Assembly (NCBI RefSeq): GCF_000527095.1
Contig: NZ_AZUN01000001.1
Coordinates: 2,397,501 to 2,461,500, forward strand
Direction: 5' to 3'
DNA: 64,000 bases
DNA from: Methylomicrobium lacus LW14
GTDB taxonomy: Bacteria; Pseudomonadota; Gammaproteobacteria; Methylococcales; Methylomonadaceae
Below the pieces are notes generated by a model. That model made no database searches. It was not told where the DNA came from and saw only the letters and a list, made by a program, of their open reading frames with translations. Numbering within the stretch: position 1 is the stretch's first letter; the number at the start of each line of letters is the position of its first letter. Shown here one piece after another: positions 35,846-48,000 of this stretch. A program made the position numbers and the translations under genes.

Positions 35846-36856
35846 CTAAACCCGTTGCCAGTCGAATGTCTCTCCGGTGATCCATAAGCGGTGCAGGATG
35901 ACCGCCAATTTCCGCACCACCGCCACCCGCGCCTTGCCGATGCCTTTTTGTGCCTGTAACCGCTCACCCCAACGTTTCAAGGCGCAATCTCGCCGCGTAT
36001 GGCTCAAGAGACTATGCGCCGCCTCCACCAGCAGCCAGCGAAGTAAACCGTCGCCTTCCTTGGTAATCCGCCCTCGGTAATCGATGTCGCCGGATTGATA
36101 GACGCTCGGGACTAAGCCGAGATACGCGCCGACTTGGTCGCTGCGTTGAAAACGTTCAGGATCGTCGATGGTGGCCAGGTAAGCCGCCGCCGTCAACGGC
36201 CCGACGCCTGGCACGCTCATCAATCGCCGGCAAACGCTGTCTTGCCGGATCCGCACCTTGATCTCCTTGCGTAACACTTCCGCCGCATCGATCGACTGTC
36301 GCCACAGATTCAATAATGGCGTTAAAGCGCCCGCCAAGGCAGGTTCGCGCGCCTCGACCACGGCCTGGACTTTCATCTCGAACTCCCGCTCCGCCACCTT
36401 CCCTAACTTGATCCCATGCGCCCGCAACAAGCCTCGGATGCGGGCATTGAGTGCATTCGCCGTCTCGACTAGCCCCGCCCGCGCCGCCAGCCAAGTACGC
36501 AACTCCCGTGCCGCTCCGGATTTACGGTGCACCGCCGTATACCAACCCGTGCGTGCCATATTCGCGAGGTCGCGAGCGTTCACGCGATCGGTCTTCTTCT
36601 TGGTACAGACCACCGCCTTGGCGCGCCTCGCATCAATGATCACCGCTTCGTGACCTAACCTTTCCAACACCTGCACCACCCATTCCGCCAAGGGCGACGC
36701 CTCCACGACGCACTTCATCGCCTCCTCACCGCCAAGGCAGATACGGAAACCATCCGCATCGGTCGGTATCTCTTCTTCCCGCACAATGGCGCCAGTTCCA
36801 TCCATCAGGCAAATAGCGCTTGCTTTGCTTGCTAAATCAATGCCACAGTAGTTCAT
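35846..36856 (-). CDS. IS110-family transposase (DEDD)
   Basis: 336 residues. N-terminal DEDD RuvC-like domain: YCGIDLASKASAICLMD, CVVEASPLAEWV and KKKTDRVNARDLANMA. C-terminal Tnp20 domain: LMSVPGVGPLTAAAYLATI and GAYLGLVPSVYQSGD, with the catalytic Ser in PSVYQSG. All expected motifs are intact. IS110 elements move with a bridge RNA encoded in the end flanking the gene; the leader 36857-37000 is structured (see next). Element ends are not resolved, since IS110 lacks terminal inverted repeats. Confidence 0.92.
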   Translation of the reverse strand: MNYCGIDLASKASAICLMDGTGAIVREEEIPTDADGFRICLGGEEAMKCVVEASPLAEWVVQVLERLGHEAVIIDARRAKAVVCTKKKTDRVNARDLANMARTGWYTAVHRKSGAARELRTWLAARAGLVETANALNARIRGLLRAHGIKLGKVAEREFEMKVQAVVEAREPALAGALTPLLNLWRQSIDAAEVLRKEIKVRIRQDSVCRRLMSVPGVGPLTAAAYLATIDDPERFQRSDQVGAYLGLVPSVYQSGDIDYRGRITKEGDGLLRWLLVEAAHSLLSHTRRDCALKRWGERLQAQKGIGKARVAVVRKLAVILHRLWITGETFDWQRV

Positions 36857-37000
36857 CTCAGCCTCCGGTTATTTTGGGGCTTCCTTTGCGGATGCCCCGT
36901 GTTTGTTTAATCAACTTTCGGAGGCTGACACTTTTTATTCAAACTGTCCACCCGTTCCGGTGCAGGATGGCTGCGGGCCGCTTTATTACATCTACACATA
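36857..37000 (-). ncRNA. candidate IS110 bridge RNA region / structured leader
   Basis: Immediately upstream of the IS110 gene. Stem cagcctccg (36859-36867) pairs with cggaggctg (36919-36927), enclosing ggggc/gcccc (36876-36880 with 36894-36898). In the IS110 group the bridge RNA lies in the 5' non-coding end, so this location fits. Boundaries are a guess; only the nested hairpin is seen directly. Confidence 0.4.
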
Positions 37001-37127
37001 GCCGCAAGACTCGATGAAACACGCCCTATATCCTACGGCCGTGGCACACTCACGGCTTGCCTTTAATTTTCCTATATTGCCCGTACGACAACATCGCAAT
37101 GGAGTCAATTCATTTCCGAACAATCCC
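37001..37127. other. gap between IS110 leader and the unknown gene
   Basis: No gene or clear signal is seen. Confidence 0.4.
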
Positions 37128-37634
37128 TTAATGTTTCACCACCTGCTGTTCAGATGGGCGCGCGCTTTCACGGATCCAATCCGGCCAGATGGTCACAGGC
37201 CAGCCTGCTTTGCGATTGATATCATAAAGAATGTTTAACCATTGCCGCAAAAACTGGCCTTCCAATTTTAGAATCGCTTGCTCAAAGCCGGGACCTTTAA
37301 AAGTGAGACGAATACCATTCGAAACGGATGCGATGTCGATCGACTTCACCAACCAAGCCTGAGCATCAGGTTCGGGTTTTAAGGGGGGTAATGGCGGCAT
37401 TTGAGCGCGCGCGGCTTGCTGAGCAAACTCCTGCACCACACTTCCCACTTGCCCCACTTGATGTATGTCGCCCATTGCCTTTTGCAGACGATCCAGTATC
37501 ACCGGCAACAAGCGTGACAATAAGCGCTGCGTCAGCCATATCACGCCTAGATTGCCAGACTGATACTCTCCTACCAGTTTGATTCGATCTTCCGCTTCGT
37601 CATAATCGGTTGTGATGCGTTTTAATAGAGTCAT
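37128..37634 (-). CDS. unrecognised protein downstream of SapC gene
   Basis: 168 residues, no signal peptide and no membrane segment. The first half is amphipathic-helical (LIDR-type pattern LLSRLLPVILDRLQKAMGD, QEFAQQAARAQMP); a proline-rich patch PPLPPLKPEPDA follows; the second half has strands (WLVKSIDIASVSNGIRLTFKGP) and a basic end. It belongs to no family I recognise. It lies downstream of the SapC-family gene with 125 nt between, so it may share the locus function of exporting or assembling the giant protein. Confidence 0.7.
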   Translation of the reverse strand: MTLLKRITTDYDEAEDRIKLVGEYQSGNLGVIWLTQRLLSRLLPVILDRLQKAMGDIHQVGQVGSVVQEFAQQAARAQMPPLPPLKPEPDAQAWLVKSIDIASVSNGIRLTFKGPGFEQAILKLEGQFLRQWLNILYDINRKAGWPVTIWPDWIRESARPSEQQVVKH

Positions 37635-37759
37635 GGTTTAGTAACGAATAAAAATAGCATTCCGTGCAGACTGCTGCACCCTTGCTTTCAGGCTCTATAG
37701 CCTGGGAAGCTCAAGCGTCCCGTATGCCTTTCGTGAAGCTGGAGCTTGGGAACCAGAAG

Positions 37760-38629
37760 TTATTTGTAATTTTTTAACCATTCAAGGTCGATGGAATCCT
37801 TTTGGGTTGATGCGCCGAGTAATCCATCCAGGCCGCCGGGCAGAGGCACATTACCATTTCTAGCCCCCAGCCCCGTAGGCAGAGGCGTATTGGCTTTTTG
37901 TTGGGCACGCTGCCTGTCTAAATTGCGCAGTTCGGTCAAACGCTGCATCGAAAACATCTGGGCGTAGGCCAGATCAAGAGCCTGCGTATCGCGCAAAATT
38001 TCCAGCACACTGCCAGGCAATGTCTTCATCGCGTCGGGACTGATGCAATAGACATCTCCCAGCAATTCGCGTTCATCCTTGGGGTTGGACTGCGGCAATT
38101 CCAAAGGCACCAACACTTTGGAGGCAGCCAGGGCCTCGACCGCAATTTGGGTGATGCGTTGATTCTTGGCGCTCTCGACCAGAAAGTTGCTCACCTGCTG
38201 CATCCAGGGCTGCGGTTGTCCCTGATCATCGAAGAAGCGTTCCTCTTGCTGTAGAGGATCCGGCGCTTCCCGATAGAGTCCGCTGCTGTGATCAAAGCCC
38301 AGCATGATCAATTGTTTGCCTTCTGCCAGGACTTGCAGCAGCCTGAAAGGATAGGCTCGGAAATGGCTCGGGATGTAAGGCGAGCGCCATTGCCCGTTTG
38401 CATCGACGAACAGATTTTCGCCTGCGTGCACCCCCAACAGAGCGATCAATTGAAAACGGCCGGATTCGCTTGAGCGAAAAGCCAAGGGGTAATGAATGAT
38501 GGCATGAGACAGTTCGGCCATCAACAACGGCGCGAAAGCATCGCCTTGGGCAAATGCATAGCCACTCGATTGTTTCCGGCCGTGTTGCCGATGGGTGTTT
38601 GCGTCTATTGGTTGGTAATTTGGTTTCAT
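37760..38629 (-). CDS. SapC-family protein
   Basis: 289 residues. SapC signatures: YAFAQGDAFAPLLMAELSHA, then FQLIALLGVHAGENLFVDANGQW and YIPSHFRAYPFRLL. SapC proteins accompany type I-secreted surface-layer systems; their precise role is unclear, but they lack membrane helices. The protein ends in a low-complexity Gly/Pro tail (LPTGLGARNGNVPLPGGLDG). It sits immediately downstream of the giant beta-repeat gene, supporting an S-layer role for that gene. Confidence 0.82.
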   Translation of the reverse strand: MKPNYQPIDANTHRQHGRKQSSGYAFAQGDAFAPLLMAELSHAIIHYPLAFRSSESGRFQLIALLGVHAGENLFVDANGQWRSPYIPSHFRAYPFRLLQVLAEGKQLIMLGFDHSSGLYREAPDPLQQEERFFDDQGQPQPWMQQVSNFLVESAKNQRITQIAVEALAASKVLVPLELPQSNPKDERELLGDVYCISPDAMKTLPGSVLEILRDTQALDLAYAQMFSMQRLTELRNLDRQRAQQKANTPLPTGLGARNGNVPLPGGLDGLLGASTQKDSIDLEWLKNYK

Positions 38630-39042
38630 CTGTATCGTTAAGGTTGATTAAAACAGATATGGGACCTAGCGGCTGCGGCCGTCTGTCCCCTTCGATCTCC
38701 AGCGTCCGGTTGGGCCAGGATAATTCGTACAGTTCTCGTTCCCAAGCTCCCGCTTCCAGTATAGCCGTGAAGCCGGAACTTCACGATATGGGTTCCCAAG
38801 CTAGAGCTTGGGAACCAGGAAATCAGGAGGCCAGAAAAACAAAAAGCCTCCCCGGATTTCCCCGAGGAGGCTTTTAACAGGCCATCCTTGACCTTACGTT
38901 TTTCCTGGTTTATTTATGTTCGGTTCGCGATTGATCACCCACGTAGGGCGGATGCCGTTAGGCGATCCGCCATCCGACCGGCTGATGCGTCATCCTGCGG
39001 CTCGTGCGGCGGAACCCGGTAAACCGGTTCCGCCTTACGGGT
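38630..39042. other. intergenic region with terminator and dispersed repeats
   Basis: Contains ggttcccaagct...agcttgggaacc at 38791-38818, related to a sequence near 37727-37752; the GTAGGGCGGAT repeat at 38941-38971; and a hairpin gcggaacccggtaaaccggttccgc at 39010-39034. No gene is seen. Confidence 0.6.
38842..38876. terminator. terminator between giant gene and sapC
   Basis: A 14-bp stem with one mismatch, aaaagcctccccgg paired with ccgaggaggctttt. T/A-runs on both sides allow action on either strand. It most likely ends the giant-protein transcript. Confidence 0.75.
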
Positions 39043-42000
39043 TTAGGCTTGGATGTCGAGGGCTGAGAACGAGTTGTTCGTCACGCCTGTCAGCAGCACC
39101 ACACCATCCACTTGACCGTCGAGGTTGGCATCGAAGAACAGCAGGCCGGAACCATTCGTTTCCGGGCCAGCACCATCCAGATCCGTCGCCGAGGTCAGGT
39201 AGTACTGCAGACTGCCCCCGTTGGTGAAGAACGCAACATCGGCGGCAGCCTTAGCGGCACTGTAGGTAGCCACCTCAGCAACTTCGAGGTAGTTGCCACC
39301 CGATCCCGCCTGCAGACCGAAGTCGATCTTGTCGACTCCCGACAGGAAGTCCGTGATCACATCGGCAGTGGTGTAGTCAAGTGCGCCGTTATCGGATGCA
39401 CCCGACCCTGCGAAGGCCGCAGTGGCGTCCGTACCCAAAGCAAAGCCGCCGTTATCGCCACCATTATCCGTGAACGTGATCACATTGCCTACAACCGTCG
39501 CGGTCACTTCACCGTCCGTGAAGTTACCCTCCAGACCTGCTGCAATGTTATTTGCAGTATCGCCCGGCAACGCGGTGTAGTCGGCAGACTCGCCGGTCAA
39601 CGGAGAAGCGTAGTCGGCAACCAGACTGTAGAAATCACCTGGGTTCGGCGTACCGTTGATGGTAAGGGTGGTTACCTGCTTATCATCGGTGCCGTTCGAG
39701 ATGACCCCACTCAATGTGTCAGTCGTACCGCCGTTCGTCACCGAGTTGATAGTCAGGTTACCGCCGGCATCACCGCTGACGGTTACCACATTAGTCGACG
39801 CCGTCGCACCGATGTTCGCCTTCGCATTCAGTGCAGAGGCAACAGCCACCGCGATGGCGCTGGCATCGGTAATGTCAAAGGCATTCGTCAAATCAACCAA
39901 CACGCTGTCTAAGACACCGTTGATCATGTAGTTGACAGTGAGTGACTCATTACCATTATCGGTCGCGTCAGCGGTGATCGTGATTAGCTCACGATCCACG
40001 CCCGCCGTCGTCGTCGCGGCCACCAGATCAGCGGCAGTACCCAGATCGAGATCGAACGCGAAGATATCCGCGCCACCGTTACCGGTGAGGACATCCGCCG
40101 CAGCCGCATTGGTCTGATGGAGGTTGCCGCCGTTGATCACGTCAGCCTGGGCACTGCCAATCAGGGTATCGATCGCCGAGGTTGCGCTGTCGGAGCCCGT
40201 CAGGTTGTAGCCATTGGGGCCACCAGCCAGCGAAACATCGATCGTGGTGTTGGACACGGTGCCTGGATCCTTGCTGATGTTGGCGGTGCCGGCGTTCGTA
40301 GTCGCGGCGGTCGCCACGAAGTTCGAGGAGTCGTAGACGAACGCGTTTGTAGTAGCGCCTGCCGAAACCACGAGCACATCCCGGATAGTTCCAGCCCCAT
40401 TGGTCCACATCCCCTGGATCGTGTCCGTCCCAGCATCGACATTGAAGGTCGTCGAGCCGCCATTGAACAGCGAATTGATTGCATCATCGCCAAGTCCGCC
40501 GGTCACCGTGGCACCGACAATGGAGTTCAACGACTCGTCGATATCGTCGCCGTAATCCGAGCCGACGATGTTCTGCACAGCAGCAACGTTGGTATCGTCC
40601 ACCGCACCCCAGACCTTAAACGCAAACCGACCATCTGCGTCCTGCGGAGCTGGCAGCGTCGTATCCAGCGTCACGCCAGAGTAGTCAACACCTACTGTGT
40701 TCAGCACGTCGGCGTTGATTGTCAGATCATGATCCGTGCCATCGCCCACCACATAAGTAGTACCACTGCCCTCAACGAATACCCCCTGTGCATGCAAGTA
40801 GTCCACTTGATCGATCGTCAGCGTCAGCGATGATCCCGCCGGCACGCTGATGCTGCCACCGGTTATATCGAGCGTGATCTTGGACAAGTCGACGTTACCG
40901 TTGATGACCAGCGGCACATTGATCAGCTTCAGCGTGGTCGGATCCAGCGGATCGACCGTTGGCTGGAAGATCACGTCATCGGTGATTTCCAGGTAGCTGC
41001 CAGGATCGGCTCCCGTGTAGTCGAAGCTCCAGGTTTGGCCTGCGTTGAGCTGCGGCGTGCTGCCATTCGCAGTCGCCAGCGTCAACGTGTTTACACCCGA
41101 GCCGGAGACAAAAGAGAACGCCACATTGGCGCCTTCATAGGCGTCGAGCGTGTCACCGTCACCGTTGAAGTCCTGTGCCAGATCATCGGTGCTGTCGATC
41201 TCGGCGACGATGCCCAGATTCAGCGTACCGCCAAAGGCCGAGGCGTCGATATGGCTCAGCTGGTTGCCGGCCACACCGGCGTTGGTCGCCGAACCCAGGT
41301 TGATCGTACCGGCCGCTGCGCCACCATTTCTGAAGACCAAGCCTTCGGTGTTGTCAACGTCGTATGCCGGGCTCGCGCCAGGCGCATTCAGCGTGGCGGT
41401 GAAGCCAGCCGTGTTGGTGTCGATGCCGACGATTTGCGCGTCACCTGTGTTCACCGCCGCGATGGTGACATTGTTGGCACCGGTCACGTTGAGGTTCACT
41501 ACGGTGCCGGCCACTTCGCTGTCATAGGTGATCTTGCCGGTGGCAATCGCCGCGCCCTGCTGGCCGCTGCCGTCGACGATGACCGTCACCGCACCGGTGT
41601 TGATGTTGACGAGGTCCAGATCGATGCCATTGGCACCGCCCACCTTGATTTCGCCGACCGTGTTGATGTTGTTCGGCAGCGTGTTTTCATTACCGACCAA
41701 CGAGGCGTCATTCTGTTCACCAGGGGCAGTGCTGAGATCCGACGTTGCCTTGGTTTCGCTGCTGCCATCATTATCGTTGACGAAGCCTTCCGAAGCCAGG
41801 ATGTCCCCAGTGCGGACTGCGCGGAACGAATTGATGGTCAGCGCATTGAAATCAATGCTGGCCGGATTAATGTTCGAACCACCGATCACGTCATCCACCA
41901 CGATGTTGCCGATGGTCGCCTGACCACCCAGATCCAGCGTCAGGTTGCGGATATACTCGTCTGGCGTCGCCCCGATATCGCTGAAGGTCAAGTTGCCGAG

Positions 42001-45000
42001 CGAAGTGAAGTTCACAAACTCGACCGTGCGATCAACCGCGTTGGAAGACAGCAGGACGTTCAGCTGGGTCAAGTCGGCAAAATCGACACGCAGGATAGTG
42101 CTTGGCAGTGTCGTGAACAGATTTTCCACCAAACCGCCCTGATTGTTGATCAGGTCGTCGTTGAGCCACAGGCGGCCCAATGCCAAATCGTATTTGCTGG
42201 TATCGACCGGTCCAGGGATGCTGGTAAACAGCCAGACCACGTTGGCCGAACTGTCTCCAACCGTTCCTGTATCAACCACATCAACTGCACGCGCGGCTTG
42301 ATCGACCGTCGTGAAACGGATGGTTTGACCTGACAGACTACCGCTGTCGCCGCTGATGTCATCAAGCTGCACGGTGAAGTCGCCCAGATCGGTCGCCGCA
42401 GCCAGCGTCACATCGTTATCTTCCAGCGTCACAACGCCAGCGATGTTAGTGGCGATGCCGCTCAAATCGACCGGAGTATCGCCAAGGTCAATGATGTTCA
42501 CCTTCGCGGTTATGCCGGCAGCGCCTGTATCAGGACCTGCGATGATATCCAGACCATTGGCCTGTTCAGCAGTCAAGGTCAGTATCGCTCCGTCGGCCAA
42601 CACGATCGGTTGATTTTGCAGGATGGACAGGTCAAGACCTGACAAATCATACGACTGGTCGATGTACAGCGTACCGTTGGTGCCCATGTTGATGTTCAAC
42701 ACCGAACCATCCACCAGATTCAAACCTGCACCCAGATGGAAGTCGCTACCTGCCGCCGCAGAACTGAAATCAAAAGTCCAGCCTGCGGTGTCGTCGGCAG
42801 TACCCGGGGCAGCATCCAAGCCGGTGCTGTCCAGCGTATCGCTAGTCAGGGTCAGCTTGGTGACACCAGTACCCGAAGTGAAGGTAAAGTCGGCGGAGTC
42901 GACGTCGTTCACTTCGCCCAGGTCGAGGTCGCCAGACAGGCCGGAGGCGTCAATCACGGACAGGGTGGAAGAAGTTACACCTTCCGCGCCTGGCTCGTCG
43001 GTACCGAAGGCCATATCGCCCGTACCGGTCAACACCAGTTCTTCGATGTCGCCAAAGATAGCTGGTGTGCCGCCGGTGGCAGTGAACGTACCAGTGCCGT
43101 TGTTGGCAATGGTCAGCGTGGTGATATCCGCGCCAGGCGTTGCAAAGTCATCGTCCGACGCATCCAGGCCATGAACCGTCACATCTGCCGAACCAGTGAT
43201 GGTCAGCTTGGCGTCAGTCTTGTCCGGATCAATCGAGGTGAAGACGATGTCTTGAGTCACGATGAAGTCCTGCGTCGCGTTGATGTTCACGTTCAGCAGG
43301 TTGTTTTCACGCGATGGCCCAAAGGTCGCTTCGCCGGTGATATCGCCATCGATCACGTTGGCGGTTTCATGGCTATCGATGTTTTCTGCGGTGCCTTGAG
43401 ACACGATGGTCAGCGTATCGAAGTAGCGAGCAACCAGGCCCGGATCCTTGTCGGTCGTCGAAAGACGCAGGTTACCGTCGATTTCGACGCCGCCACTCAG
43501 AGTCAGAGACAGCGTGCGAACTTCATGGTCATCCTGCCAATCGTTGAATACGAGGAAACCTGGAACCGTAACGCTGGGTTCGATCACCACAACGCGGTTG
43601 GTCGCAGAGACGAAGCCCAATTCAGCTGGATCTTGATAGACAACCAGAGTGACAGCGCTAGGCAGATTTACCAGCAGGTTTTCTACGTCGGTTCCATCCA
43701 CAAAGGTATTCAGCGCCCGCAGCGTGCTCACGTTGAAGCCGGAAGCATCAATCGTTCCTACGTTGCCAACTATTGGAAGACCGGTGTTGTCGAACAGGAA
43801 TACCAGTGTGGTGTTGCTGCCGCCGCTGACATCAAGGCCATCGGCTTGATCCGAGTTCACCAGGCGCAAAGTCTGGTTGTTCGCCAAGATCACGTCGGCC
43901 CCATTCAGATCCGCGGCAGCCAGCAGGTTGCCGTCCTCATCGTAGGTGCCCAGTGTCACGGTAGATTCACCGAGGGCTACCGTGACGTTATCAGCCGCAA
44001 TACCCGTCAGCACGAACGAGTCGCCGGCATCGATATAGTCACCGTCACCGTTTTCATCGTGATTCACATCTGCCTGAGTCAGGCTGGTGATATGCACGGT
44101 AAATTCGGTGGAAGGCGCACCTGTTGCATCGACACCCACGATTGAACCAGAACCTTGCAGTTGCTGGAACTGCGCAGCGGTCAGAGTCAGCGTACTACCT
44201 TCCGGTACGATGATTTGCTGCACGCCGGTCAGATTAGTCGCCGGATCGAGCGTGATGTTGCCAGTTGCGATGGTCACGCTGTCAACGACGATACCATCGG
44301 CAAGCGCGCTCGCATCAAACGGAGCAGAACCCAATTCGACAATGTTCAGATGCGCTGTCGTTGCGGGACTGCTATCAGGCAACAGATTTGCCACGCCCAG
44401 CGCATTAAATTGCGCCTGAGTCAACGTGAGTTCACCGTTGCCATCGATCTTAATCTGATCAACGGCCGTCAGGACATCGTCGGACAGATCAACGTTACCT
44501 TCGATGGTCAGATCGATGTCGCCGGTGCCGGTGAAGCTCAGCGCATCGTCTGCGTCGATCACTCCGCTATCGAGGACCGCGCTCAGGGTGCCGGTGCCGT
44601 TGTTCACTACGTTCAGACCATCGACATCGCTGTCGCTGGTGTTGAGAGCGCCGACATTGACATCCGCAGTACCATTGACAGTCAGCAGTGCGACTGCTTC
44701 ATCGTTGTCGTTGGCGGTTACAGAGTCATCCCCTGTCACCGATTCAAAGACAATGCCACCTTGGACAATCAGCCCTTGTTCGGCATTGATGGTTACGTCG
44801 AGCAGGTTGTTGTCAACGCTGATGTATGAAACTTGATTACCCGTACCTTGCGAGGTAATCGCACCATCGATGATATTAGCGGTTTTACCCGACAACAGGT
44901 TTGCGCCGGTGCCGGTCGAGTTGATCGTTACGGTCTTCAGGTGAGTCTGGATCAGATCGTTACCCGAAGCATCTTCCTTCACTGAAGAGGAAAGGCGCAG

Positions 45001-48000
45001 ATTACCGCCGATTTCGGTACCACCATTCAGATTCAAGGTGAAGTTCTGAATTTCAACGTCAGCCTCTGGCTTGTTGAACACCACAAAGCCAGGAACCGTA
45101 GTACCTTCTTCGATCACGACGGTTTGGTTGACGCCTTCTACCCAGCCTTGGCCGTTGTAAATCACCTTCGTCACAGCTTGTGGCAGGCCGGTAAACAGCA
45201 GGTCGACGTTGAGATGATCAACCAGGACGTTGAGTATCTTCAGGGTATCAACGTTAAAGCCGGAAGCATCGATGCTTTGGAATGCCCCAGCGCTGGTGTC
45301 GGTGAACGCCAGTGTGGAGTTCGCGCCACCATTGATATCGACACCGTCAGCGTCTTCGACATGCGGCAACGTCAGAGTCAGGTTGTCACCGACATTGATC
45401 GCCTCTACACCGCTCAGATTAGTCAGAACGGTCGCACCGTCATCGTCTGGGAAGGCGACGTTTTCTGCCAGGGTGAGAGTCAGGTTGATACCACCGGTAA
45501 TTCCGGAAGTATCGAAACCATTGTCGACATCGGCTTGGGTCAGATCGGTGATGTTGACCGTGACGTCGATGTTTCCATCGCCATTTTCATCAGAGGCTAC
45601 AATGCTGCCGTTATCGGTCAGTTGTTGATACTGCGCCGCGGTCAGGTTCAACACGGTGCCTTCGTGCACGAGCAAGCCACCAATGCCGGTCAGGTCGGTA
45701 GCCGGATCGAGCGTGACAGTTGGCAATGCCGCAACATCAACAACAGAGACAGTAATACCGTCAGCGAAGTTTGCCAGCGCGAAAGGCTGGTCATTCAAAC
45801 CACTCAGGTGCAGGCTCGCCGTAGCGCCCTCTTCTACTGAGAAATTCGCCGCGCCGATTTGATTAGCTTGCTCAATCGTCAATGACAGATCAGCACCGTC
45901 AGTCAACACCACAGCAGTCACGTGGGTCAGTGTGGCCGCGCTGAGATCGACGTTATCATCCCCTGGATAATCGCCGCCGATGGTCAGCACCACGCCACCG
46001 ACACCGCCGTCGATGTGGGTGTCCGCAGTGGCATCTAAGACCTCTTGCAAGGTCAGGTTGGAACCGCCTTGCGAACCGACAAAGGTAAAGTCATCAGCCG
46101 GCTGGTCGATTGTGGCGGTGAAGTGACCGACTACGCCAGACGCGTTGATTGCGGTCAGCGATGTGGGCAGCTCGCCGTTGATCGTTACGTCTTCGGTGGC
46201 CGTTACAGTCAAGGTCTTGAGGCCGGAATCACTGCTGATTTCAGTAATGACCGCATCGCCTTGGGTGACATTGATAGTTGCAGAGGCCGCATTGGTCAGA
46301 TTGATGCCATCAACCAAGAACTTGCGCTCGGTGCCAGTGGAGGTCACACCCAGTTCAACGCCGCCGTTGTTGATGTTAATAACCGCCGGCGCGCCTGGAG
46401 TGAAGTACTCGACGTTGACCGTACCGATGTCGGAGGTATCCGGATTGCCGTCAACCTTTAGACCTCCATTCCAGTTGGCATAGCCGTCGCCTTCGAGCAG
46501 GATGCTTGGAGCAACCAGGCCCCAAGGCACTGCCGTGAAGGTCACGCTGTTACCCGCGTTGCCGTGCAGACCGATCACTTGAACGTCTTTGGTCAGATCG
46601 CACAGGTGGACGATGACGTTGTTGCCGCCGTCGGTAATGTCGCCGTCTTGATCCACATCAATGGAGGTGACCACATATTGCGCAACACCTTGGGTGTTCA
46701 AGCCCTTGTTCACACCTGCCGCACCGACGTCAGCGTTCAGCTTGACATCGATCCGGGTGCCGGTGTTGTTGCCGACGATGGACTTGACATCCTGGAAATG
46801 GTCCAGGGTCAGGCCGGTGACTGTGCCGGTCAGAGTGTGGAAGTCGACGGTGAAGCCGTCGGTTTCCAGAGTTCCAGGGTTTAGAACATCATTGACAGAC
46901 TGGCCAGTTACAATATCCTTGCCACTCGCGCTAACTTCGCCGCCGAGGTCAACCACATGCTTGAATTCAATGTTGTGGCTGCCGGTGATCTTCAGCGTTT
47001 GGGCTTCGGTGATGACGTCGGCGTCGACAACCGGAGTTGTGTCCGAATTGATGGTCAGGAAGTCGCCCAGACCGCCCACTACAGGACGCTCGAAGGTGCC
47101 GTCACGAATGATGGTGACGTCTTCTGCTCCGTACAAGTCACCGGCAGAAATGGTGCCGCCGTCGATGACCAGTTGCGTCGCACCGTTGTCGAACGGATCG
47201 AAATTAGCGCCGGCACCGGTAACGATTATCTTGCCGTTGAGGCCATCAGCGCCGTCAATACCGCCTACTGCCACATACTTATGTAGTTGCTCAGCAGTCA
47301 GGGTCAGGGTAGCGCCGTTGTGCAGTTCGAAGTTCAGACGCACGTTGGTGCTCAGAGCCTGAGCGTTCAGCAGGTCGGTCAGGTTGGCGTCGGAATCGAC
47401 TCGAATATGGAGGTCTTCCGTCGCGCCGAAGACCGCATGGTAAACGCTGAATGCAGACGCGCCGATGCTCTTGAACTGATCGTCGGTGATGGTCAGCTCT
47501 TGCTTCAGAGTGACCTTGGTGATGCCAGACAGAGCGGCTTCAGTCAGGTCGCTGGTGTTCTCGACGAACAGCGCGATATTGGAGCCTGTAATGCTGGAGC
47601 CTTCCAGGGCAGTGACGCCGTAATCAGCAGCGGGACCATGAGAGCCATCGGTATCACGACCCAGGATGATGGTGTTGCTGCCAGCGCCGACGTTAATGTT
47701 GAGCAAAGCGCCTGGTGTCAGGATTTCGGAGATACCCTCCAGATCGTGCGTGTTGTTGTCGGTATCGGTGTTATCACCATTCAGGTAAAAAACATCCATC
47801 CCCGACACTACCAGCTTGTCGTTACCGGTACCCGTGGTGATGGTGATTTCGTTGGCGGCAGCCGTAATGTTGTTGTTGCCGTTGCCCGCGTCGATGGTCA
47901 CCGTGCCTGCACGAACCGCAGAGATGGTGTCATTGCCGGACCCGGTAGTGATCGTTACCACACGATCCAAGTCTTTTGCTCCATCGGCGTTGATGACATT

